Source: Plenodomus lindquistii
Taxonomy: Eukaryota; Ascomycota; Dothideomycetes; Pleosporales; Leptosphaeriaceae
Direction of reading: 5' to 3'
DNA length: 64,000 nt
Assembly (NCBI GenBank): GCA_025504975.1
Contig: JANUWI010000004.1
Coordinates: 2,480,001 to 2,544,000, forward strand
Shown here: piece after piece, positions 1 to 10,831 of the stretch
How the letters are laid out: each line of letters opens with the position of its first letter
How positions within the stretch are numbered: the first letter of the stretch is position 1
Notes under the pieces: model-generated
Database searches by the model: none
What the model saw: only the letters and a program-made list of their open reading frames with translations
Told to the model about the DNA's origin: nothing
Program-made: the position numbers and the translations under genes

Positions 1-2590
1 TCTGTTTACCTGTCATCGAGCTGCGCTGTTTTGACACATAAAGGAAATAGTACTCTTTTAGACCTTTTAACTCGCCATTTTTTCTCCTGCTTATATACTA
101 GTATATAAGAGTACACTGCTTGAAGGTGTACATGTAATAACAGAATGGATAATTTTCAAAAATCGAAGAAAGTACCTCTTCAGTGAAGAATACTTGCATT
201 TCCCTAACTCCACTCACCTCTGATCAAAACTCAAATAACCAATTTTAAAGCCCGCAATCCACTCACACCTTCAAGAGTCCCCTTCCCCACCAAATCCTGC
301 CGTGTTGTCTTATCAGTTGCCCCGACGCCCTTGTCATTGGCACTGGCACTGGCACTGGTACTGCCGCACGCGCGCCAAGAGGGGCGCATGCATCTTCGAT
401 CTCGCACTTGGCGTCGAATCGAGGCGATGGGGCTTCTTTGCTTATCTCGTTTGAGTCCTGTCGTGTCGTGCCGGGTAGACATGTAGGAGTACTATATCCT
501 TTTGAAAAAGGGAGTTCGAATCGAATCGAATAAAATTAATGATTCATTACATACTGGAAAACATGGAACTGTATTGCGATTGAAGTGAGAAGTTCTGTGG
601 TAGTATACTGTAGTTGTACACATTGAATTACTCTGCATGTACACATGTGATGGTTAGAATTCACTGTTTTAAAGAAGGTGGCTGTTGCGTCTCCCACGCG
701 ATGTGAAAGGGAAAGCTGGGTATGAGTTGGGCTGTTTGTCTGCTGTATCTACGTATATTCTGTACTATGAGTATATACACCAACACACTCGCACGCGATC
801 GATCCGTTGCCGCGGATGACAAGGGGGAATCAATGAGCGGGGTGAGGTGTGATTGGTGGATAGGCATACAGGCAGATGGACATCGTCATTCTACATGTAC
901 ACACGCAGTACACCAACATGGCTGTGAATCCTTTATCTTTCAAACTGCAGCATGTATGTGTATATCGCGATCGAGACAAGTACAGTAGATGATGCATGCA
1001 TGCATCGCCATACTTGATCTGTAATCTCCTCTCGATTACAGACAACCTCTCATGCGTTCCGTCACCGGCGATACTCAACTCAACTTTCCTTTCTCAGTTT
1101 TATCGATCATGGCTTGGCCCATTGGCATGGAGACGAATGCAACTATTGAAACTCTACTCTGTACAGTACCAAGCATCACCCCGTCACCGAGACCGAGGCT
1201 ACGGCGTGGCGCAGTTTTCCTGGGCAGGGCGCTAAACACCACTCGACAACGCGTGTGTGTGAAGAGGGGCGTTCACGTCGCCGATTAGAAGACAGGGACA
1301 GTACGGTACGGCTTCTTATCTTTATCTTTCGACGGGTCGATATGCGCAGTGGTGTGGTATGGTGTGGTGTTCATGCGGGTTGTACAGGAATTCTAGATGC
1401 TGGGGTGTGTGTGGGGGCGGTTGTCCCACGCGTGTGGTTCGTGTGGAGATTGGATGGATGGATCGACTGCTTCACGTGGACTGTGTGTTGCGCGAGTTTA
1501 GCTTCTGGGATGGGGGGAAGTTTGGAATTTTTACTGTGATGCTGGCGTTTAGTGTTTTACTATGCGAGAGAGTGCTTCATCAGACGCGACTGAGATGATG
1601 TGTGGTATCTTTCTGCCTCGTCTTACTTCGGCTTAGCGGTGGTTGCGCGCGATAAGGTCTGCTCTCTCGTGTGCGGTACATATTTGCTTTGTCTTTCTCC
1701 TCGCATCTTCTTTGCGAGACTTTTCTGTTAGCATCTTTTGAAGCAGCTGCGCGAATGCATTGATAGTACTTTTGGAAAACTGTCACCAGATGGGAAACTT
1801 TCACTGCTCAGCGATCGATCCTGTATAGGATGAGATAGCAGTGACCAGGACACGCATATCACCATGGAGTACAGGCTGTCTCACTCAGCTTGGTTCAACC
1901 ATGAAAGCGCAACGTGACGATGTGCGCAATGAGCTCACGAACTGGCAATGGAGCCGATCAAATTTACCTCTATCCAGGTACGATGTAATCACAACCAATA
2001 GCAATGATGGTGAGCACGACCAAAATACCATACACATATTCGAAGATCTCCCACGTGGCCTTGCAAAGTCTCGATACCCACTCTTCCTCCGAATATAGAT
2101 ACGCCGCAGCACGCACGCACGCCTCCCGAGATCTTTATGCACTCTAGTGCGCCCAGCAAGCCACAGCAAGGACAAAGACCATGTGTTCGAGACTCATCTA
2201 TGAGATACACACGGTGCGCTAGATTTTGTGGTTGGACAAAGACTTTCAATGTCTGAGAGGTCTTACGACAAAGATGATCCAAGTCCCGCGCTTTGTCCGT
2301 GTGACGCTGACCTTCAGACTTAGCGACTTCCCGTGTGCGGGCGAAGAAAGGATAGAATATGGCTGAAGATGGAGGCTGTGAGTGGTGAATCATGTCAAAG
2401 GTGGGATGGAGGACGTAGAAGAAGTCGGCGACTGCTATATCTCAGGTATGGTCTAGGTCTGCTCCTGTCCATCGTCTCTTTCTCGTATTATTTCGTTAAT
2501 CATCTCTCCCAACACGTTCACGCAAAGCTGGTACTTTGCCTTTCCATCCCGCAGGTTTTCCTCTCATTAACAAATTCCAAAAAAATCAAC
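1..2590. other. intergenic, no gene seen
   Basis: Six-frame reading gives only short overlapping frames with no recognisable domain. It contains a perfect 20-nt palindrome at 90-109 (half-site CTTATATACT), a TGCATGCA-type palindrome at 991-1006, and tracts rich in GT/TG around 1350-1450. The last few hundred bases are presumably the promoter and 5' leader of the gene starting at 2591. Confidence 0.5.
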
Positions 2591-3862
2591 ATGTCAGATT
2601 CACGTCCCAGCCGCACTGCTCTACGCATCTCCCCCGCTCCTTTCAAGTCCTCTTTCCTCGCCATCCCACCATCTCCATTCTCACCACGCACACCCCTCAC
2701 ACCTATCGCTCTACTCCGACGATCATCCATCTGCTCCTCTTCATCCTCTTCCTATTCCAACAGCGACCCCAGCAGCCCGCCCCAAATCTCCACCACCGCA
2801 TACATCCCCGCAGCACCAGCCCAACCTCTATCCTGGCAATGGACCTGCCACCAATGCCGAAACTCATACCCCCTCTCCGCAACCCGGCGCTGCCTCGACG
2901 ACGGCCACCTCTTCTGCTCCGGCACCACAACCGTCAAATCCTGGCGAAAACCCAGCACCTCGCGGCGAGTAAAAAAACACCGCGCCTGTGCCAGCGAATT
3001 CGACTACAGCGGCTGGAAAGCATGGGCGCGCTGGCGACGCGAGATTCACGACGACGAGATCCGTGGACCAGCACGCCGGCAGCAGGGGCAGAAACCACAC
3101 GCACCACGAAAAGACTGCTGGAATACATGTACCTACCCCTCTGAATGTCGCTGGGGCAAACGCTACGGCGTCCACACACCCATTGAATCCGTGTTCCCCA
3201 CCACCGATCTATCACCCATTTCAACGGCATATACATCCCCGTCGACGGTGCAAAACGCAACTACACCGTCAGCGCTGAACCGCGCATCAGACGTCGCACT
3301 CACGCCAACCCCAGAAACTAGAATAAGTAACCTGCCCACCACCTCCCGCACAAGCAAAGACACGCATTTCTGGACTTCTCTGCTTGCTAGCGCCGAGCGC
3401 AGAAAAGCAGGGACATTGCATATTGCGAGTCCACTTTGTGTTGTTGTCGAGGAGACTGAGACAGAGGCGGAATCTTCACCGCTTCAATGCCGCGGGGATA
3501 GAGATACCGATGGCGATACGGCAATGTCGTCTTCAGCTTTGAATATGAATGTCACGCCCACGCCTAACCTCTCGTCCATGCGCTCCTCGCTAACAGAGTC
3601 TGGGCCATCACAAATCACGCTCCGCGCACTGTGGACGCGTAATAAGAAAACTGCTTCTTCGCCGCTGAGGTACCGTCGACGTAGTACTTCTTCGGGTGGG
3701 GGGAAGAGTACGCGCGGGAGGGTGAAGAGGAGTAGGAGTAGTGATGCAGGAGATGTGGTGGAAAGAGGGGAGACGGTCGATCTTGAGAATGAGGAGTTTG
3801 GCGCGCCGTTGGTAAGGGTGCGGAGTAGGGGGAGTGATAGTGGGTATGGGAGTTGCGTGTAG
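2591..3862 (+). CDS. conserved fungal Cys/His-rich hypothetical protein
   Basis: Single-exon frame of 423 aa. I chose the ATG at 2591 because protein-like sequence begins there and the leader just upstream is A/C-rich (AAAAAATCAACATG); the open frame itself extends further 5'. The N-terminal 80 residues are Ser/Pro-rich and probably disordered. The core (about residues 85-200) holds WQWTCHQC, a C-x6-GHLFC pair, HRACASEFDYSGW and CWNTCTYPSEC: eight or more Cys/His that could bind zinc. The remainder is low complexity with basic KRSRS patches near the C-terminus. I recognise the WTCHQC...RRCLDDGH pattern from unnamed proteins of Dothideomycetes but know no function. Intracellular and possibly nuclear, by inference only. 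Confidence 0.75.
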   Translation: MSDSRPSRTALRISPAPFKSSFLAIPPSPFSPRTPLTPIALLRRSSICSSSSSSYSNSDPSSPPQISTTAYIPAAPAQPLSWQWTCHQCRNSYPLSATRRCLDDGHLFCSGTTTVKSWRKPSTSRRVKKHRACASEFDYSGWKAWARWRREIHDDEIRGPARRQQGQKPHAPRKDCWNTCTYPSECRWGKRYGVHTPIESVFPTTDLSPISTAYTSPSTVQNATTPSALNRASDVALTPTPETRISNLPTTSRTSKDTHFWTSLLASAERRKAGTLHIASPLCVVVEETETEAESSPLQCRGDRDTDGDTAMSSSALNMNVTPTPNLSSMRSSLTESGPSQITLRALWTRNKKTASSPLRYRRRSTSSGGGKSTRGRVKRSRSSDAGDVVERGETVDLENEEFGAPLVRVRSRGSDSGYGSCV

Positions 3863-5799
3863 GCGAGCATGGATGGTTTCAATTTGAGTCGGGGTAGTTT
3901 ATGATGCGTGTATGCATGCTATGTGATCTTTGTGTGGGGATAATGGAATATGGTAGGTGAATTCAGTCTGGTAACTCACAAATGTATACAGAAGAGTAGT
4001 TAGTGCTGCGGCAAATTTGTTTTGGTGATTTGGGCCGTTTCTTACAGGAGACTGTGCGAGTCTTTGAATTTTTTTTCTACCTTGCAATGGCCCTTGACAT
4101 ACGTTTGTTCATCATTATGCAGATATATATACCAATCATCATGCTACCGTATCAAGAAAGCACAACACACAAACAGGCCAATCTAGCAGATATCCCAACA
4201 TCCCACTCACTCCCAAGTCCCCTCCATGTTCTTCTCAAAAATTGTCTTATAATTTTCCTGCATCATTTCCCGATCATCACTGCAATCGTACTCTGCCAGG
4301 TAATCATAAATCGCGCTCCTCCTCGTCCTCCTGCGCACGACGCCTACGCTCCGTACTCTGATCTAATCTACCACCACACCAACCACACAATACCACCGCC
4401 ATTCACCCCCCCCCCCCCCCCCAAGAGCTCTCAGCGTGTGCGCGTGCTCGGAGAAGAGGGGAGATGAAGGGCGAGGAGGTTCCGGGGTTACCTCCATGCG
4501 AAGTGATTCCCGACGGCCTGTTTTGAAGGCTGGAATCTTCACTCGCGGGTGTGGAGTGTAGATTTTTTTTTGGAGGCGCTGGAGCTGTTTGTGCTAGGTG
4601 AAGGTGGTTTTGGCTGCTGGGGTGGTGGACGCGATATACCATAGTGTACTTACTATACGTGGGGACGTGATCATTGCAGAAAATGACCTCGCTGGAGCTT
4701 TCAGCTGACGGTCCGTCACACTGCTGGGGACTACCGTGGCCAGAAAAAAACACGACATTTTCCAGTTCCGTGAGCAAGACTAGTATCTGTCCTCAATCGT
4801 ACAATCCACATCATCCATATTTCCCAGGCATCAATCAGAGAGCAGAGAACAAAAATATACGTGACTCGGGAGTGAATAAAACAAAGAACGGAGAGACACA
4901 AGGATAAAAGGCTCAATGCTTGCTTCTCTTACCATCCATCCCTCATCTCTCTCCCGCTAATTCCAAACAATTAGCCCTGGATTACTCAATCGATGCATAT
5001 ATATATATCCTTCTCGCTCCACTCTAACACCTCAATATAAACGTCGCTTCTCACACATCTATACTCTGTCCCCCGTCCTCGATCCTGGGTACCCTAGATT
5101 CTACGCACTGTGGTATACTCCACAGTACAGTACAGTACAGCTGTTCGGTCCAACGTACTCACATTTTAGTAATCCATCACCTTGCCAACACACGAGTCTT
5201 CCGCCCACCCACCTCCTAGCTCAACCCACCACCACATACCTGGCTGGCATCCATTCCCTCCCTCACTCCCATGCATCCACACTACTCATCTCAATCTCAC
5301 TTTCCAATCGCGAAGCAAAAACAAATCTTTAAATCCATTTTCACATTCTCAACTACATCAACTCTACATCAACTCTACTCTACATCCCTCCAGTCCTTCC
5401 AGTCCTTCCAACTAGACACAACCACTCTGACAAGAACATAGTTTTCCTCCCGACATACTCCCCCTCCCCATCTCCACTACTACACAACACTACATTCGCT
5501 CGCGCCAGGCCAGCTTGCTTTACATACTTCACTCTTCCCACCACCCCATCTATATAATTACAACGCTATATATCCAGAGTCCATTCAAGAAAAGGGGAGA
5601 AAAAGAGTTTCGTGAAACGCCCACACTGCTTTGGTCGCTGCGCTGTATGCAAAATGAAATCCCTCAGGTTTGAGGTTTGTGGACGGATGTCGCCATGGCG
5701 ATGGCGACGACGACGACGACGATGACGACAATGATGATGATGACAATAAGGAAAGAAATGTTGATCCGAGTGAGAAAAGTTCGTCGCACTTCATCTCAC
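3863..5799. other. intergenic, no gene seen
   Basis: About 1.9 kb between the convergent 3' ends of the Cys/His protein and the FLC-like gene. It contains a C17 homopolymer (4406-4422) and a pyrimidine-rich stretch (5180-5530) on the plus strand. No frame longer than about 150 codons has protein-like composition. Confidence 0.5.
4406..4422. repeat. C17 homopolymer
   Basis: Uninterrupted run of 17 C within an intergenic region. It is a likely slippage site and a likely place for sequencing-length error. Confidence 0.9.
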
Positions 5800-8140
5800 T
5801 CAGTACGCATACCCGCCCTTGCCACCGGCTTGCTGCATCCCTGGTTGCCATGGCGCGGGCGCACCACCCCCAGATACAGGGCCATAGCCTGGCGGTTGCG
5901 CATAACCATACTCGACGTCATCGCGATCTCGGCTCGGACTCCTCTCGTGACTTGGTGCTCTGCCAAAAGTACTCGCGTCTGCGAGGAGATGGCCCTGGTC
6001 GTCGGCGAATTGACGTCCTCCAGGGCCGGAGTAGGCTGTGTTTTGGTCGGCGAGAGGCACGCGGTCGTAGCCTTGAGTGCGGGGGCCGAAGGGGGAGGGG
6101 AGCGAGTTGCGCTTGTATTCTTGGGGGTCCATGAGGAGCGAGTTGCGGGCGTCGAGAGGGGTGAGGTTGTCGAGGTCGCGGGCTTTTTCTGTTTAATGGG
6201 TTGAGCAAATGGATGAATCGTTGAATCGGTGTGGACATTGGTGACTTACCAGCTTCCTTGCGCTTCTTGCGGTGGGGGTTCTCCTTGCAGCAAATGATGA
6301 TGGCGTTGACAGCGATGAGAATAGCAAGGACACCTGTCAACGAGGCCTGGACAATGACAAGCACAAGACCCGTAACTGTCTTGGTAGTCTGCGTCATACC
6401 CAACTCCTCGACGAAGAGCAGGATGCAAACAACCGACAACACACGCACGACCTGGATGATGACGTTGATGACGTTGCTCGACTTGAGCGTGTACGGGCGA
6501 GACCAAAGCAGCGTAATCAGCAACAGCGCCTCAACAATGAGCTGGCCAGCTGCCTGAGCAAGACCATGGCCATCTGCTCCCGCAATGACGCAACCGCGGG
6601 CGAACGCGTAGGCGATGATCGGGACGAAGATCCACCAGTAGCTCTTCTTGTAGTTTTCGTAGAACATGCTGTACTTGCGCCAGGTTTCCTTGTCTTCGTA
6701 CAGCGCATCGGGCTTGCCTTCCATCTTCTTGAACTTGTTGGCTTTGCTCCAGATCTTCCATGTGAAGAAGATCAAGATGGCAGTGAAGAGTCCAAGCGTG
6801 ATACCTGCCAATGTCTTTGCGGCCCAAGAGTCGCCATTTTTGAACTGATACACACAGTACAAGACCCAGATGCCATAGAGGAGAAGAATCAAGTTGACGA
6901 TTGTTTTGGCCAGAGTCCACCAGTAACGCTTGCGGAAGCTAGTCAGCTTCTTGGGGAAGGATCCAAAGAGAGCCCAGGTCTCGAGAATAACCTTGAAGAG
7001 CAGGATTCCGACAGTAATAGCAGCGATGACAATGGCGAAGATGAGTAGAACAGTCATGAAGGCGTTGCCGTTGGGGACAGTGTATTCCTCAACAAAGCCT
7101 TGAATGCCCTTGACCTCGTGAAGGAACTTGTTATCGCCCTCGGTACCATTCGTATCAGCACTCTGGTCCAGATCCAAGTCGTCGCGAGCCCGGAGAAACA
7201 GGTTGACGGCGCGCTTAGTCAGGGAGATGTTTTGATCGACATGGACGAGTGTAGCATTCTTCAGAAATTCGACGCTGTTCTGGGTCAGATTGCCTCCAGT
7301 CTTTTCGCGGAAGCTGTCGATGGACGTCTGCATGCCATCCCAGTAGATGAGACCGGTGCTGAAGCCAAAGTTCTTGGACCAGCTGCGGTAGACACCTGGG
7401 ACGTCTGCACTCATCATGCCGTTCAAAGCCATGCCCTGAAACCATCCAATGACTTCGCCGAAGGTAGGGCTAGTGGAGGGAGCACCGGCATGTCCCGCAC
7501 CTGCGAGAGAAGCCAGACCAGTGACGACGAGAGCTGCGCCTGCGATACCGGCGGCAATGTATTGTACTCCTGCCGTGGAGAGCGACTTTCCGTTGCTGAC
7601 TTGCGATGTGATACAAGCGAGGTCCTGACCGCCGTCCTTGGCTGTGAGCTTCATGGTAGCCTGACTGTCAATGTCGGGCACGTTGAAGGCAATGCCTGGA
7701 ATGGCCGACATGTACTGATCGGGTACGCTCTGCTCTCCCCTTGCGCCAAAGGTGCCAGCGGGGACTGCGAGTGTTAGTAGGCGTAACAAGAACAAGAGAC
7801 TGACGGAGTACGACTCACCTGGACATAGCTGCGGGACCTTTGTGCCGTCGTCGCAAGGGTCGAATTCCTTCTTGTACACTTCCTTGCCATAGGCATTCAC
7901 AATCAGGGTGGCCATGACCTTTTGCTCCTTCTCGTTGGTGCCTGATACATCGAAGACGACCTTCTTGGTGGATCGGTCAAAGGTTATGTCGAGCTTGTTG
8001 ACCTTGATGTCTGGGGTGCCTGTCAGGCAGGAACTGTATCCATTCGTCTTGAGCACATCGCCGGCAAGCACGCCCAATGGCGCCGAGGCCAGTAATATGA
8101 AGGGCGCCAGCATGGCCGAGTATGTCGTGTGTGGTCGCAT
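5800..8140 (-). CDS. FLC: TRP-like / flavin carrier (FLC) family membrane protein
   Basis: Three exons: 8140-7819, 7764-6250, 6188-5800, giving 741 aa. Introns are 54 and 61 nt; the first has CTAAC before the acceptor and the spliced junction restores QLCPVPAG. A signal peptide (LAPFILLASAPLGVLAG) precedes an ML-like luminal domain with paired Cys (about residues 30-170). The TRP-like domain follows with about nine hydrophobic segments, including the FSTGLIYWDG and RKRYWWTLAKT regions. The cytosolic C-tail is Pro/Gly/Tyr-rich. Yeast Flc1-3 and S. pombe Pkd2 are the known relatives, with roles in ER FAD import, calcium handling and cell-wall maintenance. The ATG at 8113 (nine codons downstream) is an alternative start; either leaves a signal peptide. 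Length fits the family. Confidence 0.9.
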
Positions 8141-8872
8141 GTCCAGCAGACGTGGGCCGCTCGTGGGCCGTGGTGCTGGATGGGGACGGGGATGCGAATG
8201 CGATGGGCGATTAGCGGCGTGAAGCGCGGTGCAGACGGAGTGTTTGCAAGTGTGTTGTGTCGTGGATAGGAAATGGTCGTGGACAAGCAGCGCCTCAGTG
8301 GCTAGAAAATGCACAGATGATCGGCCGCAGGCGCAACCTTTGCGGTGCCCAGCAATAGCAAGATCGGCGGGTGCCAAAGGGAACACGAGCTGACGGCCGT
8401 CACCGTGTGCTGTACACAAATGGAAGGCTGGGCGGGGGGCAAAACGGCAGGGAAGATGCTGGACTGCAAAAGTGAAACGAGAGTCGAACACGAGCGAACG
8501 GACGGCGCAGCGAGTGGAGGAGTGAATGTCTGGAGGCCAGTCGAGAGAAAGCCGCGTGTGAAACTGCGGATGCGCCAACTTGAGCAGGCGGCGGAGGGCA
8601 GGTGCCCAGGGGAGGGCGGTTTGGCCAATGGCGAATGGGGAAGCGACGCGCGGCGCTCGGATGACACGAGGGGCCCGCACTGAGCAGGCTGGTGTTGGGA
8701 TATTGAGGCTTTTGCCAGGGATCGCTAATGTTGAGACCGTTCGAGAACAATCCCTGGATCATTGGATCATTGGATCATCAATGGATCAACAGAGGAACTG
8801 GGAAGATTAATCAACTACAGTGTATGTAATCGAAGATGAAGATGAAGATGAAGACAATGAAGACTGTTTATG

Positions 8873-8874
8873 CC

Positions 8875-8922
<48 letters not shown>
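8873..8922. repeat. (CCA)n/(TCA)n microsatellite
   Basis: About 50 bp of trinucleotide repeat switching from CCA to TCA units, preceded by a GATGAA tract at about 8833-8855. It lies about 0.75 kb upstream of the FLC-like start codon. Confidence 0.95.
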
Positions 8923-8924
<2 letters not shown>

Positions 8925-9127
8925 CGCGTCCAGCTGTTGCACCCGCGCGTGCCTGCCAGGCCTCCCGCAGAGCTGAAGAATGCTACATACTGGTACGAAG
9001 CGACACTAGGGCCCAGCCTATCACGCCCTGGCCCGCCCCCAGACCACACCACACCACTCGTGGCTCACAAACGGCTCGTATCCTCCTCTACCCAAGAAGA
9101 TGTTACTGCACCGAACAATCCTCCCTC

Positions 9128-9161
<34 letters not shown>
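9128..9161. repeat. (CA)n microsatellite
   Basis: Perfect CA dinucleotide tract of about 16 units, in intergenic DNA. Confidence 0.95.
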
Positions 9162-9164
<3 letters not shown>

Positions 9165-10259
9165 CAAGTCAAGTCAACCACACTTCACCCTGTCAACCAC
9201 GTTATGCCACCGTCACGCTCCATCGAACTGCATTGCTTGACTTCCCCCCTCGCACCACGCTAATCAAGGTACCCGCACCGCACCTATGTTTTCCATCCAG
9301 GGACCTTCGGCACCGCCGCTATCCCCATCGGCCATCACCGTGGCTGTGCTCCGGTTGCTCGCGATAAAAATAGCCACGCTTCTTTTTCCAATCAAGCTCT
9401 TCTTGCCAATACTTTTAGGGGGACGTGTTGGCGATGATCATTGATGACGGCGGATCTCATGTCGCATCGCGTGGTAGAGTACAGTAGGAAGATACATAGG
9501 GTAACTGGTCTTGACTCTATGCACCATGTGCTGGAAATACATACATAGAGGATATACATACATAGAGGACGGGATGATTGCTGAGACTGCAATGTGGTGT
9601 GTGAGGCACATGTGAGACAACCTCGGGACGACCGCGCGATACGTCTCGACTGCGATTCAATGTCTCACGCACGCACGCGATGCACACACATTCAAGATCC
9701 TCTAATGCTACTACGACCATCAAATGCAAAAACAATCATCGCACGTGAACATTTGATTTTCGCGATATCCAAATCCACACAGTACATACTCTCACTGCCA
9801 CTCCACAGCACCGCCTCAACCGCAAAAAACAACCCAAGCACCGCGCCCGCGCCCGCGCCATGTTAACTCGCAGAGCCGCACCAACAATCTCCCTTCCACC
9901 CTCTCCACGCTTCTTTCCCCTCAACAAACTCCCCCAACGCCGCCATCCCCATCCCCATCGCCATTCAGAATTCTCTTCCCAACCCATCCCGTCGCTCAAG
10001 CAACCCAACCCAACCCAACCAAATCAACCCAAGCCGTTGAACCAACCAACCAACCAACCAACCACCCTTGCCTTGCCTTGCCTTGCCGATAGATAAGCCC
10101 CATCCCCCCCAATCCCCCAATTCCCCCAAAATTAATGCCCGCTCAATCTCCGCTTCCATATCCGCTCTCCTTCTCCTGCAATCAAAACACATTTCCCCAA
10201 CCAACCCAACCACCCAACTTGATTTTCGGAAATGACATGTAGAGATTTGGATAATGTCC

Positions 10260-10263
<4 letters not shown>

Positions 10264-10293
<30 letters not shown>
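10264..10293. repeat. T30 homopolymer
   Basis: Thirty consecutive T on the plus strand, about 540 bp beyond the 3' end of the GH81 gene. On the minus strand it reads as A30 downstream of that gene, so a poly(A)-derived insertion scar is possible. I see no target-site duplication or coding sequence attached to it. Confidence 0.95.
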
Positions 10294-10831
10294 CTATAGT
10301 TTAATAGAATGGGTGGTATCTAGATGGGTACATATGTATGTACTGTGTATGTGTGGGTGTACGTGTTAGGTAGGTAGGTAGGATGGATGCAGTCAGTAGG
10401 TAGGATGATGACTGATGACTGATGACATAACTGCGATGACTGATGTTAAATGTCAAGCGTAGTCGATTCCTGAGAATGTGTGCAAAGTTCCCTTTTCTCC
10501 AAGCGAATAAATTGATATTGGGTATTGTTCCTTTGCCTTTGCCTTGTTCATACACACACCACGCCACGCCACTCATTCACTCACTCACTCACCCACACTT
10601 TTCTCAACCACACATAGACGCAGCGACGGCGCACACTAACTAAAATCTACACACACATACACACAAAAACACGTACCAACAGTAAACGAGAGAAAAAACA
10701 AAATATACAAATGAAATCCCCCTCCACCGATACACATCCTTCGCTCACCATTCTTTTCCAGCGAGCGTATAGGGAATATACTTACAGAAACGGCTTCATC
10801 CTCCAGACAGATGGTCCATTAGCATACGAAC

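Larger units (their letters stand above)
8141..10831. other. intergenic with microsatellites
   Basis: Divergent promoter side of the FLC-like gene and 3' flank of the GH81 gene. It contains GAT/GAA, CCA/TCA, CA and T30 tracts plus tandem AACC (near 10036-10062) and CCTTG (near 10068-10085) units. The frames over the CCA/TCA tract (poly-His or poly-Ser) are translation artefacts of the repeat. Confidence 0.5.

Noticed and set aside
490..530. GTTCGAATC resembling a tRNA B box
   Set aside because: No A box, acceptor stem or anticodon arm can be folded around it on either strand.
2333..2590. 5' extension of the Cys/His-rich protein frame
   Set aside because: The added residues lack the Ser/Pro character of the N-terminus and no ATG with a leader-like context precedes 2591.
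8820..9367. Frames rich in poly-His, poly-Ser or Thr-His repeats
   Set aside because: They are direct translations of the CCA/TCA and CA microsatellites and have no protein-like flanks.
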